Assembly: GCA_031258195.1 (NCBI GenBank)
Contig: JAIRNF010000041.1
Location: 1 to 39,724, forward strand
Direction of reading: 5' to 3'
Source: Prevotellaceae bacterium
GTDB lineage: Bacteria > Bacteroidota > Bacteroidia > Bacteroidales > UBA932
Length of the DNA: 39,724 nt
Below the pieces are notes generated by a model. It saw only the letters and a list, made by a program, of their open reading frames with translations. It was not told the DNA's origin and made no database searches. Positions 32,630 through 39,724 of the stretch are shown piece by piece. A program made the translations under genes and the position numbers. Every line of letters starts with the position of its first letter. Within the stretch, counting starts at the first letter, position 1.

Positions 32630-34792
32630 TTACTTTACTAACGTCATTTCGTTTATCAGATGTTTTGCGCCCGCGTACTTATCTATGATAAACAACACAT
32701 AACGAATATCTACGTTAATACAGCGTTGTAAATCAGGCTCGAACAGCACATCGCCACTAAGCGCTTCCCAGTTACCGTCAAAAGCAAGACCAATAATCTC
32801 ACCTTTGCCGTTTAATACAGGACTACCTGAGTTACCACCCGTAATATCTCCATTAAAGATAAAGTTAACAGGCTGCGTTCCATTTTGTCCATATTGTCCG
32901 TAGTCTTTATTTCTATACAATTCTTTTAGCTTGTCCGGAACGATAAACTCCCAGTTATTCGAATCTTCTTTCTCTATAACCCCCGTAAGAGTGGTGAGAT
33001 ATTCATATTCAACACCATCTCTAGGGCTATAGCTCTTGACATTGCCATAAGTAAGGCGCATGGTAGAATTAGCGTCGGGGTAGATAGCTTTACCTTTATT
33101 CATCTCCATTAAACCTGTCATATACATACGGAAACCTTTAGAATATAGATCGGCTGCAGGATTAAGATCTTTTCCCAAATCTTTAAACTTCGCGTTAATA
33201 GAAAGCAAAGTCTTCATTGCGGGATCTTTTTCAAGATCGCTGAGATTCGGGTTGCACATAAACGCATCGAACTTTTCTCGCGATGCGAACATAGAGTTCG
33301 TAATGACATCGATAATATACCATCCGGCGTTGTTATTATACTCCGACTCTATAGTTTCAAAAAAGTCGGGACGATTTTCTTTCTTCGTCAGCTCTACATA
33401 TAACGGAAGAATAACCTGGGCTGCTTTTATATCGGTAGCCACATTATAATCTTTAAAGAAATTTACCGACCTTTCTTTTGCGGAATTTATTGCCTGTTTT
33501 ATCGCCTCCGCATCATTTTTTTGATATGCCATTTGTAAACCTAAACCAAGGCTGGCAGCCGCGCCTATAACCTCCGTTCTATATAAACATTCTGTTATTA
33601 TCAGCTGGTTTAGCCGCGCGTCTTCTCTTTTTGCCACAGCTTGCGCAATTAAGTCAAGGGCTTCGCCATAAGCGGCTTTACGCTGTGGGTTTTCGTTTAC
33701 CCATCTCCTAAAATCAACTTCGCCTTTTTCTCGGGTATTAATAACATCAAGCTTGGCAAGAGCTTCATTCATACCAATAGAATTCTTCCAGTAGTTGCTT
33801 GAACCTGCGTATTTACTCGAATACTGAATGCGTATTTTTTGATCAGACCGCATATCTTTTTGCCAAACATCCTGACGGGCGCCACGTATAATAACGCGTG
33901 TATCGTTTGTCTTTACCAGCTCTTTCAGCTCATACGAAGTCATATAACGATAGGTACGTCCGGGGTAACCCATAACCATAGCAAAATCGCCTTCTTTAAC
34001 TCCCTTAAGCGAAACCTTAAAGTAGTTTTTAGGCTTATAAGGAACGTTATCTTTTGAAGGTTCTGCGGGGTTGCCATTCTTATCGGCATATACACGGAAT
34101 ATCGAAAAATCGCCCGTATGACGAGGCCATATCCAGTTATCGGTATCTCCGCCAAACTTACCGATTGATGAAGGGGGTGCGCCAACTAAGCGAACATCTC
34201 TATATATTTTAGAAACAAAGAGATAGTAAACATTACCGCCATATAGAGGAACGACGTACGCGCGGATAAACTTGCTTCTCTCTCCTTTACTATCTAGCGT
34301 CAACGGATCGGTAATTTCTTTCGATAGTTCCATAAAACGTTTTGCGCGTTCTTCTTCGGTAGCTGTTTTATCAAGCTCCGGCAAAATACGGCCGGTAATA
34401 TCTTCTATTCTTTCTAAAAATGTAACCGTTAGGCCTTCGCACATCAGCTCTTCGCTTTTACTCATTGCCCAAAAGCCATCCTGTAAGTAGTCGTTCTCTA
34501 CAGAGCTAAGGCGTTGAATTTGCCCGTAACCACAGTGATGGTTCGTTAGCAAAAGACCTTCGCTAGAGATCATTTCGCCCGTACATCCGCCACCAAAATG
34601 AACAACAGCATCTTTTAAGCTAGACTTATTAATGCTGTAAATCTGTTCGGCGGTAAGCTGACAGCCGGACTTCTTCATGTCTTTAATATTGAGCTTCTCA
34701 AGAAGAGGGAGGAACCACATACCTTCGTCGGCGCGTAACGTTGTGCTTGCCAGAATAAGCAAACCGACAATAAACGATAGAATTTTTTTCAT
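32630..34792 (-). CDS. S46-family dipeptidyl peptidase (DPP7/DPP11 type)
   Basis: S46 peptidases are periplasmic serine exopeptidases that release dipeptides from oligopeptides, a main nutrient route in asaccharolytic Bacteroidales. The 720-aa protein has a signal peptide (MKKILSFIVGLLILASTTLRA), the catalytic His region LLTNHHCGYGQIQRL near 82-96, an Asp-bearing segment FGGDTDNWIWPRHTGDFSIF, and the nucleophile in GDITGGNSGSPVLNGKGEI (Ser657). A chymotrypsin-like double barrel with an inserted helical domain (about 280-575) fits the length. The residues after the nucleophile read LAFDGNWEA. From memory, a Gly here is seen in DPP7-like enzymes (hydrophobic preference) and an Arg in DPP11 (Asp/Glu preference), so DPP7-like activity is favoured but not proven. 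It is monocistronic, with a candidate promoter at 34939-34968. Confidence 0.92.
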   Translation of the reverse strand: MKKILSFIVGLLILASTTLRADEGMWFLPLLEKLNIKDMKKSGCQLTAEQIYSINKSSLKDAVVHFGGGCTGEMISSEGLLLTNHHCGYGQIQRLSSVENDYLQDGFWAMSKSEELMCEGLTVTFLERIEDITGRILPELDKTATEEERAKRFMELSKEITDPLTLDSKGERSKFIRAYVVPLYGGNVYYLFVSKIYRDVRLVGAPPSSIGKFGGDTDNWIWPRHTGDFSIFRVYADKNGNPAEPSKDNVPYKPKNYFKVSLKGVKEGDFAMVMGYPGRTYRYMTSYELKELVKTNDTRVIIRGARQDVWQKDMRSDQKIRIQYSSKYAGSSNYWKNSIGMNEALAKLDVINTREKGEVDFRRWVNENPQRKAAYGEALDLIAQAVAKREDARLNQLIITECLYRTEVIGAAASLGLGLQMAYQKNDAEAIKQAINSAKERSVNFFKDYNVATDIKAAQVILPLYVELTKKENRPDFFETIESEYNNNAGWYIIDVITNSMFASREKFDAFMCNPNLSDLEKDPAMKTLLSINAKFKDLGKDLNPAADLYSKGFRMYMTGLMEMNKGKAIYPDANSTMRLTYGNVKSYSPRDGVEYEYLTTLTGVIEKEDSNNWEFIVPDKLKELYRNKDYGQYGQNGTQPVNFIFNGDITGGNSGSPVLNGKGEIIGLAFDGNWEALSGDVLFEPDLQRCINVDIRYVLFIIDKYAGAKHLINEMTLVK

Positions 34793-34938
34793 AATATTTT
34801 ATTTTAGATTTTCATCGGTTTGACTTAACCGGTTGAAGAATAAACCTTTCGCAGAGTTTTTGAATTTCAGAAGTAACGATTTAGTAACCGTGCGTATTTC
34901 AGCGTTTTGCGGTGCAATACTATCAAATAACTCGGCTG

Positions 34939-34968
34939 TAAAGGTAGTAATTTCTTTGGGACTTCAAG
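34939..34968 (-). promoter_or_regulatory. Candidate promoter of the S46 peptidase gene
   Basis: On the minus strand TACCTTTA (34939-34946) resembles the -7 box (last base A instead of G) and CTTG (34965-34968) lies 18 bp upstream. The implied leader is about 140 nt, which is long, so a closer start is possible. Confidence 0.35.
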
Positions 34969-35032
34969 CATATATTTTTCCTTTTTTATCTGGTAAACAC
35001 CTCCCCTAAAGAAAGAATGGATAAGGCAAGGC

Positions 35033-35085
35033 TTTTATCGGAAATACTCTTTCGAGGTATTGAGAAAGGAAGATTTCCGATAAAA
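35033..35085. other. 13-bp inverted repeat in the gap between the S46 gene and the cargo operon
   Basis: TTTTATCGGAAAT (35033-35045) and ATTTCCGATAAAA (35073-35085) are perfect arms with a 27-bp loop, flanked by a further AAGGC/GCCTT pair. It may terminate the lipoprotein operon (stop at 35190) or mark the left boundary of the mobile element. The 34793-35189 gap holds no gene I can support, only this structure and the S46 promoter candidate. Confidence 0.5.
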
Positions 35086-35189
35086 TTCATTTCAGCCTTG
35101 ACGTTTTATTCTTGGAATATACCTTTGTGTTCAGATAAATAAAGGACTCTTTAATCATAATTGAAAGAAATCCTCAATAATAAAAGCGT

Positions 35190-35792
35190 CTAATTATAAC
35201 ACCTCAACTTGGGTTGTTTATAATGACGTAATATTGTATTAAATCCAGTTTTTTTATAATTGGTAAAGTCGTTTTTACAAATATAGTAGACTAGACCTTT
35301 CTGCGCATCATCAATCACCATTGGGGGTATATAAACTTTTTCACCATACTCCCCGTCAGAGATATTTAAGGGTATATTATACTCTCGATCCCTCCAAGCC
35401 AAATCTATCGCATCATATTGAGATAATATATCGATAATTTCTTGAGTAATCCCTTGGTCGGGATCGTTCCAATAAAATAATTTTTCCTCTATAACCATGT
35501 ATTTGGTCGGGAAAAGATCATTTTTAGCTCCAATTGTATCTCGAATATATGGATAGACTTTGTTTACTGCTCCGCCAATGCCAATAATATAGAGGTCTTC
35601 TTGGTCGGTGATATCTATAACAAATATGCTGTCAGCCTTGAATAATTTAGACGTATTTATGAAATCAGTGATACTATTATTAATTGCGACATCAATACTA
35701 CCACTAGTAGACAACGATTTTTTCCACGTAGAACAACTAGGCATTATAAATAGAGCGATTATAAAAAAAATATAGTATCTTATTTTCATCAT
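35190..35792 (-). CDS. Putative lipoprotein, candidate immunity partner of the Rhs/JAB protein
   Basis: A 200-aa protein not recognised by family. It begins with a lipoprotein signal (MMKIRYYIFFIIALFIMPSC, Cys20 as lipid site), followed by a predicted globular domain rich in Ile, Asp and Tyr (SIFVIDITDQEDLYIIGIGG, FYWNDPDQGITQEIIDILSQ) without transmembrane segments. Its ATG overlaps the stop codon of the upstream Rhs/JAB gene in the arrangement TAATG, so translation is probably coupled. Small lipoproteins directly behind polymorphic-toxin genes are often immunity proteins, and an envelope-anchored location would match a secreted, periplasm-acting toxin. This is inference from context. It could equally be an accessory or adhesin-like lipoprotein. 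Confidence 0.6.
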   Translation of the reverse strand: MMKIRYYIFFIIALFIMPSCSTWKKSLSTSGSIDVAINNSITDFINTSKLFKADSIFVIDITDQEDLYIIGIGGAVNKVYPYIRDTIGAKNDLFPTKYMVIEEKLFYWNDPDQGITQEIIDILSQYDAIDLAWRDREYNIPLNISDGEYGEKVYIPPMVIDDAQKGLVYYICKNDFTNYKKTGFNTILRHYKQPKLRCYN

Positions 35793-36772
35793 TAATAAGG
35801 TATTGGAGGATATCCTTTTGTTAATATTATAAAGGTATGAAACCCTTGCGGAATATGATTTCGCTTATGTTGCATATCTCCGCCCGGAGTAGTTAACCCA
35901 GATGGTCGTAATCTATCAGCTAAAGGGGCTGTAGATGGATGAGTATGCCATGAAGTATGATTTTCAATTTTCCCGAATAGTTCTGGTCTGACACTATATA
36001 TACTAGGAGTTGAATAAGATTCATTATATTTATTATTTTCATATTTTCCCATATGAATATAGCTTACATTATTTTGTCCCGGATTTGAAAAATAAAAGCC
36101 TGCCACTTCCTTTCCAATCATTTCAGAAAAATCAATGGCAAAATTTTGGAAACCTTCAACAGTCGGTTGTCCTTGACCTCCAACTTCCCAAACATTAGAG
36201 TTAACTTTAAAATTCATGCCATCACTGAGAATCCCTTTTTCGATATTATCTATTCGAGTCCGTGCTTCCCCACTTTTATTTGTCTTTAGTGTATAAGTAT
36301 CCGTTTTTTTATCATACTTAAAACGACCAATTTGATCAAAATTATCATTCGTCGGTTGGAAAAGAATCATCTCTCCTATCTTATCGTCAAATCGATAGAC
36401 ATCTCTTCCATCAGGGTCTATAAAGCGAATTGGATTATTCATACAAAACGCATAGGGACTAATATTATAGTATCTCTCTGCGTGTGGATCCATAGTTAGA
36501 AACTTCTTTTCGTTCGGATCAAGCACCAGCGTTTTAATCACATTGCCATTTTCATTCAGTAGGTTTAGGGACAATGTGTTTTTATCAAACTCTGCATAGC
36601 GTACTTCTCCATCTGTGTTGGTGTTTTCTACTCTGAATTGCGTTTCGGGCAATTCAATCATAGACTTTACGCTTTGTTCCGGTGCAAAGTTATCGTAAGG
36701 AGTCTGTGCGAAAATACTCAACACGCCAAACATCCCTGCACTCAAAAATAGAATCGTCTTTTTCATATTCAT
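35792..36772 (-). CDS. Secreted short Rhs-core protein with C-terminal JAB/JAMM metalloprotease-like domain
   Basis: A 326-aa protein with a signal peptide (MNMKKTILFLSAGMFGVLSIFA). Residues 91-123 carry the tail of the Rhs repeat-associated core (FLTMDPHAERYYNISPYAF, then NNPIRFIDPDGRD), the boundary after which polymorphic-toxin domains begin. The C-terminal region matches a JAB/MPN-like pattern: GKEVAGFYF with Glu222, SWHTHPSTAPLADRL with His276 and His278, then Ser291 and Asp299 in PSGLTTPGGDM, as in the zinc-binding E, HxH, S, D set of JAMM peptidases. This resembles the Bacteroidetes JAB-like toxin families. Unlike giant Rhs proteins it has only a stub of the core and its own signal peptide. 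It lies 19 bp after the transglutaminase-like gene and is translationally coupled to a lipoprotein gene. Toxin function is inferred, not shown. Confidence 0.7.
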   Translation of the reverse strand: MNMKKTILFLSAGMFGVLSIFAQTPYDNFAPEQSVKSMIELPETQFRVENTNTDGEVRYAEFDKNTLSLNLLNENGNVIKTLVLDPNEKKFLTMDPHAERYYNISPYAFCMNNPIRFIDPDGRDVYRFDDKIGEMILFQPTNDNFDQIGRFKYDKKTDTYTLKTNKSGEARTRIDNIEKGILSDGMNFKVNSNVWEVGGQGQPTVEGFQNFAIDFSEMIGKEVAGFYFSNPGQNNVSYIHMGKYENNKYNESYSTPSIYSVRPELFGKIENHTSWHTHPSTAPLADRLRPSGLTTPGGDMQHKRNHIPQGFHTFIILTKGYPPIPY

Positions 36773-36791
36773 TCCATTATTAGAGTTTATA

Positions 36792-37880
36792 TTATTTCTC
36801 AGAATTTAATTTTGTCTGTGTGTCTTTCACATCATGAACCATTTTCTCGTAATCTTCATTTCTCATCGTGGAATACCCAATTTCTGAAAGATATTTATAA
36901 GTGGCGTTCATGGCTTCAAATTCATTCATCAGTCCGGGATAATCGACTAAGTCGCCATAGCCTCTTAAGTCCTTTTCTATCATTTTACAACTTAACCGGA
37001 ATTGCAAGTCATTCGCTTTGCTGATTTGCAGCTGACTGTTGGGATAGTACTGTAAGCCGATTTCATAACATCTTTTGACAAAATCATCGGAATACCTCCC
37101 GGTTTTATCTTCATAGTAAGACAGTAAGTCGTATATGCAATATGCTACAGACTCTTCATCGGACAATGATTTCATAAACAATCCGCTTTTTATCGCAGTT
37201 TCAGAAACATTAAATGTTTCCATAATGAAACTTGATCGGGAAAAGGAGCCGGTTGTCATTTCCAGATTCCACCAATTGCCTTGTTCGTCCCTGTGTTTTA
37301 CATAGCAGTGCATCGGTGCGATAGCTATAAATGCCTCCACGCCAACCTCATCGGCTAAAATTTTATAGAAATAGGGTAATGCTCTACAGTTTCCCTTCTT
37401 GGTTTTCAAAAGGCGCGATACCATGTAGCTTTCCCTGTCGGAATCACTCATGAATCCTTCAAAGTCGTATTGATAGGGGTTGAAATTGTTTTCAGGAATA
37501 CTATCCGACATATAAGTAAATATAGCCCAATTTCCTGCTGTTTTATATTGACGCAAATTACGATCATCAATCATTTTATCAAGAACAGGTTTTATTCTCA
37601 ATATCTCATTATTACAGTCCTCCCAACTGACTTTTCCTTCGTAATACGCATTCTCAACAAGGTAAACGGCTCTTTTGAAATTCAACGCCTTTTCCCCTTT
37701 CAGCATTTGCTCTATCTCACCTATAGCGATATCAAAATGTTTCTGAATATGTGCGGGTACCGGCTGGGTTAAAGCATTTCTGCTTCTCCGAAAGTCGGAT
37801 TTTCCCTGCTCTAAGCTATAAGATTGGGCAGTTAGCTGGGAGAAGAAAATAAAAGGCAATATGTAAATTAAGTACTTCAT
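36792..37880 (-). CDS. Secreted transglutaminase-like cysteine enzyme
   Basis: A 362-aa protein with a signal peptide (MKYLIYILPFIFFSQLTAQS). The central region has the transglutaminase-like triad pattern: Cys165 in KKGNCRALPYFYKILAD, followed by His191 in APMHCYVKHRD and an acidic residue in WWNLEMTTGS (Glu207). The Cys-containing helix followed by an Ala-Glu-x-Val-Gly turn and a strand before His is what I know from transglutaminase-fold hydrolases and proteases. The N-terminal 25-150 and C-terminal 220-362 parts are helical and unrecognised, the latter resembling TPR-like helices (YEIGLQYYPNSQLQISKAND). It is the first gene of the three-gene secreted operon next to the mobilization genes. 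The substrate (peptide, amide or protein cross-linking) is unknown. Confidence 0.65.
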   Translation of the reverse strand: MKYLIYILPFIFFSQLTAQSYSLEQGKSDFRRSRNALTQPVPAHIQKHFDIAIGEIEQMLKGEKALNFKRAVYLVENAYYEGKVSWEDCNNEILRIKPVLDKMIDDRNLRQYKTAGNWAIFTYMSDSIPENNFNPYQYDFEGFMSDSDRESYMVSRLLKTKKGNCRALPYFYKILADEVGVEAFIAIAPMHCYVKHRDEQGNWWNLEMTTGSFSRSSFIMETFNVSETAIKSGLFMKSLSDEESVAYCIYDLLSYYEDKTGRYSDDFVKRCYEIGLQYYPNSQLQISKANDLQFRLSCKMIEKDLRGYGDLVDYPGLMNEFEAMNATYKYLSEIGYSTMRNEDYEKMVHDVKDTQTKLNSEK

Positions 37881-37898
37881 TTGATTCCCTATGATTGC

Positions 37899-37906
37899 TA
37901 AATATA
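37899..37906 (-). promoter_or_regulatory. Weak -7 box upstream of the secreted operon
   Basis: On the minus strand TATATTTA, close to TAnnTTTG, lies 19 bp before the transglutaminase-like ATG. No -33 element is seen in the short gap to the relaxase gene. Confidence 0.3.
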
Positions 37907-37931
37907 CGGAATCTTTTGAAGATAACCTTAT

Positions 37932-39142
37932 TTATAGTTTAAAACCTTTATTTTTCCCCTCTTCGGGCTTAATAGAAGGTTTTTTATAGTAGTTGGTTGC
38001 CTGCTTCATTTCTTGGTATTTCAGCTTGAACCAGTCTATGATATTCTGTCCGTTGATAGATAATTTCAGCCTGTCGGAGCCCTTGTTCTCCTTAAATAGC
38101 TGCAATTTCGCGTCCTGCACGTTAAATGATTGGTCGTGTTCGGGTGAATGGAGCTTACCGTTAACTGTTACCGCTTCGCCTTTAAAAAGCTGCTTAATGG
38201 TATCTATCGTCAATCCGATGCCCTTACATATCTGCGCTATCCGCAAGCGTTCGCTTAGTTGTGGGAATACGCTAAACAACAGGTTAATATCGTCCCGCGC
38301 CTTGTACGGCTCGTAGTCCTGTTTGAGTCGCTCTATCCGAGTTTCGAGGTCGGATATTTCCGCTTCTTTTTGTTGGGTATATTCGTGCATATTGAGGAAC
38401 TTCTCCCGCGCTTCGTCCTTGCGGTCGTGCATATCCCGGACTTTTTCGTAAACCTCCTGCTTTTCCTCCTGTAGATACTCTATATTTTCTTTCAGGCCTT
38501 CGTTTTGCGCGAATAACTCCCTGTAATATTGAGGCGTAGATTTGTCTTGCATCAGAACCTTTGATACCACGCTGTAAGCCGTATTTATCCATCCTCTTGG
38601 CGTAAGTATCCTGAAACCGTTCCAGATTGTCGCGCGTCATCACGTCATCTGCGCAGAGCCGGACGGTATCAACGGATTTCTTTCGGTATGTTTTCTTCCT
38701 GTTTTGCTTTACGCCTTTCTCCCTGAACAATAGGGACTACAGTAGCGTGGATATGGGGAGTTTTTTCATCCATATGAAGTACGGCAGAAACGACATTATC
38801 TTTCCCAAACGTATCCTGTAACCATTCGATATTATCCCGGCACCAGTCATCTATTTTTCCCTCGTTCTGTAATCGTTGAATATCTTCGGGAGTACCCGAT
38901 AGCATGACTCGTAACGCACGGACCTGATTTTCTCTGATTTTACGGGTTATCCCCGCGTTCTCTATCCGGTGCTGTATCGCTTGCGTGCGATTCTCCACTC
39001 CGTCCGGGAACGTGACAAACTCCTTGTTGAGTTCCTTTCGTTCAGGATCGGCGTTGCCCGGCTGTACCGTCCGCTCTATATGCGCCGTCGTCCGGGCATC
39101 GTTTCCTTTCGGCTTCTGTATATGTAATACGACAAATCCCAT
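37932..39142 (-). pseudogene. MobV (Pre/Mob)-type relaxase, broken by two frameshifts
   Basis: MobV relaxases nick oriT to start plasmid or element mobilization. The N-terminal part (39142 to about 38700) has the catalytic histidine motif HMDEKTPHIHATVVPIV with His123, His130 and His132. It is followed by GERRKAK, after which the frame runs off into EENIPKEIR. Shifting one frame at the AAAA run (38702-38705) continues as NRKKTYRKKSVDTVRLCADD and YAKRMDKYGLQRGIKGSDAR. A second shift near 38541-38550 continues as KSTPQYYRELFAQNEGLKEN and a long coiled coil, ending at 37932. Joined, the product is about 400 aa, normal for Bacteroidetes MobV proteins. As sequenced, only the N-terminal 157-aa catalytic part would be made, which still holds the active-site residues. 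Confidence 0.85.
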
Positions 39143-39272
39143 TTATGCGGGTAAATTTTAAGTTGAACTTCGTTCTTCAATTTCTCCGCTCGGCATAGTT
39201 CGGGCTTGCCCGCCTCTGCCCTCGCTTATCGAAATTGTTGATAATTTGTTGTGATAAACCGCTTCGGCGGTG

Positions 39273-39378
39273 GCGGTCGAAAGACCGCTTTAGGGTGTCC
39301 AGAGGGTTTACCCTTTGGCTTATTGGGGCATTTTTAGCAGTAGTGAAACGAATGCGTAAAGAAAATGCCCTAATAAGC
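39273..39378. other. Candidate oriT / structured region upstream of the relaxase
   Basis: This stretch holds a hairpin GCGGTC-GAAA-GACCGC (39273-39288) and a larger inverted repeat: GCTTATTGGGGCATTTT (39318-39334) with AAAATGCCCTAATAAGC (39362-39378), 16 of 17 bp paired. It lies 130-240 bp upstream of a MobV gene, where oriT is normally found in mobilizable elements. No coding frame is convincing in 39143-39470. The nick site could not be identified. Confidence 0.45.
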
Positions 39379-39470
39379 TACGGCTTTTCTCTAAAAGCCC
39401 GTTCCGGGTCGCTGCGGTTAAACAGCATCTATCAGCAGTGTTTACTTCTTATCTTGACTTTGGTTGGAAA

Positions 39471-39506
39471 TTTTAAAACTTGAAAAATTGTTTTCAAGTT
39501 TTAAAA
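39471..39506. terminator. AT-rich palindrome downstream of the integrase
   Basis: TTTTAAAACTTGAAAA (39471-39486) and TTTTCAAGTTTTAAAA (39491-39506) are perfect 16-bp arms with a 4-nt loop, 14 bp beyond the integrase stop codon on the minus strand. It is probably the terminator of that gene, acting in either direction. Confidence 0.55.
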
Positions 39507-39520
39507 CCAACTCTCAAAGT

Positions 39521-39609
39521 TTAGATAACATCGCAGATGCTTTTTCCCATACTCTCCAACTTATGCGACAAGGCTTCCATATCACTGCTTATCTTTTTGT
39601 TGGTAATCC
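39521..39609 (-). CDS. Tyrosine recombinase (integrase), 3' exon only
   Basis: The minus strand encodes ITNKKISSDMEALSHKLE followed by SMGKSICDVI and a TAA at 39521. This is the typical C-terminus of Bacteroidetes element integrases, where YAKIT or YARIT with the catalytic Tyr precedes a helix of the type NKKISxDMxxL. The two bases before the Ile codon (39608-39609) are GG, so an Arg codon split by the intron would give YARIT. Upstream in this frame a TGA appears at once, because the DNA switches to a group II intron at 39610. The rest of the gene, with the catalytic Arg-His-Arg-Tyr residues, lies beyond the intron and outside the window. It suggests an integrative element reading out of the right edge. 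Confidence 0.6.
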
Positions 39610-39724
39610 GTAGGCTCGGCAATCAGCGCCTTTCCACCTTTCGGTGGTAGGTTTCCCATAGCCTGCCCCCCAACCGTACTTACATGTCTCCATGTATACG
39701 GCTTTCCCCCCATAACAGCATTTT
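39610..39724 (-). mobile_element. Group II intron, 3' end (domains V and VI), running out of the window
   Basis: On the minus strand 39703-39672 folds as a group II intron domain V. The lower stem is AGCCGTAT/GTACGGTT with the conserved AGC triad, then an AA bulge, an upper stem ACATG/CATGT and a GAGA (GNRA) tetraloop, 32-34 nt in all. Downstream the sequence forms a domain VI-like structure closed by AGGCT/AGCCT with a CCACC-GAAA-GGTGG hairpin (39634-39647), and would end CCTAC (the AY end expected) at 39610. The intron reverse transcriptase and 5' end lie outside the window. Insertion in the integrase gene in the sense direction means that splicing could restore it. Confidence 0.7.

Noticed and set aside
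35792-36772. A full Rhs/YD-repeat toxin delivered by type VI secretion
   Set aside because: There are no YD repeats, no PAAR or VgrG, and a Sec signal peptide is present; only the core tail is found.
37932-39142. Three separate small genes in the relaxase region
   Set aside because: The three frames follow each other as consecutive parts of one MobV protein with minimal overlap, so one frameshifted gene is the simpler reading.

Overview
The window looks like part of a Bacteroidales chromosome, probably close to Parabacteroides, Dysgonomonas or Porphyromonas. This is inferred from a fused SecDF, an S46 dipeptidyl peptidase, a TonB protein with a long acidic linker, tandem stand-alone FtsX/MacB-type permeases, an NtrC-type regulator with a GAFTDA loop, a MobV-type relaxase, and -7 promoter boxes of the Bacteroidetes form TAnnTTTG.

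Left edge (1-1304): the 3' end of an IS1595-family transposase, a terminator, a YcaO-domain protein, and a minus-strand tRNA-Ala(GGC) whose own terminator coincides with the YcaO stop codon. This looks like an insertion patch beside a tRNA. Next comes housekeeping DNA (1305-7018): a TonB-like protein, a DedA-family membrane protein, a LolD-type ATPase (overlapping dedA tail to tail), a long perfect palindromic repeat, and secDF.

The centre (7178-28528) is one large export locus. Reading leftward on the minus strand it encodes a MacA/HlyD-like adaptor, one MacB/LolD-like ATPase, a 126-aa C-terminal permease remnant, four intact stand-alone FtsX permeases of 776-794 aa, a fifth permease broken by four homopolymer indels, a sixth intact permease, and a TolC-type outer-membrane factor. 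Divergent from it is a sigma-54-type response regulator and NtrB-like histidine kinase operon. The shared intergenic region holds a GTTCG/CGAAC dyad cluster (candidate regulator site) and an inverted repeat in the adaptor leader. One adaptor, one ATPase and one OMF appear to serve many paralogous permeases.

Right of this (28529-34792) lie a second copy of the palindromic repeat family, an RND pump without adjacent partners, a small outer-membrane beta-barrel protein and an S46 dipeptidyl peptidase.

The right end (about 34.8 kb to the edge) looks like the inner part of an integrative mobilizable element. A three-gene secreted cargo operon (transglutaminase-like enzyme, short Rhs-core protein with a JAB/JAMM metalloprotease-like domain, and a translationally coupled lipoprotein that may be its immunity protein) lies downstream of a frameshifted MobV relaxase and an oriT-like hairpin region. 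At the edge are the last 29 codons of a tyrosine recombinase, separated from the rest of that gene by a group II intron whose domain V is readable on the minus strand. Both the relaxase and one efflux permease carry single-base indels at homopolymers, which means either decay or residual assembly error.
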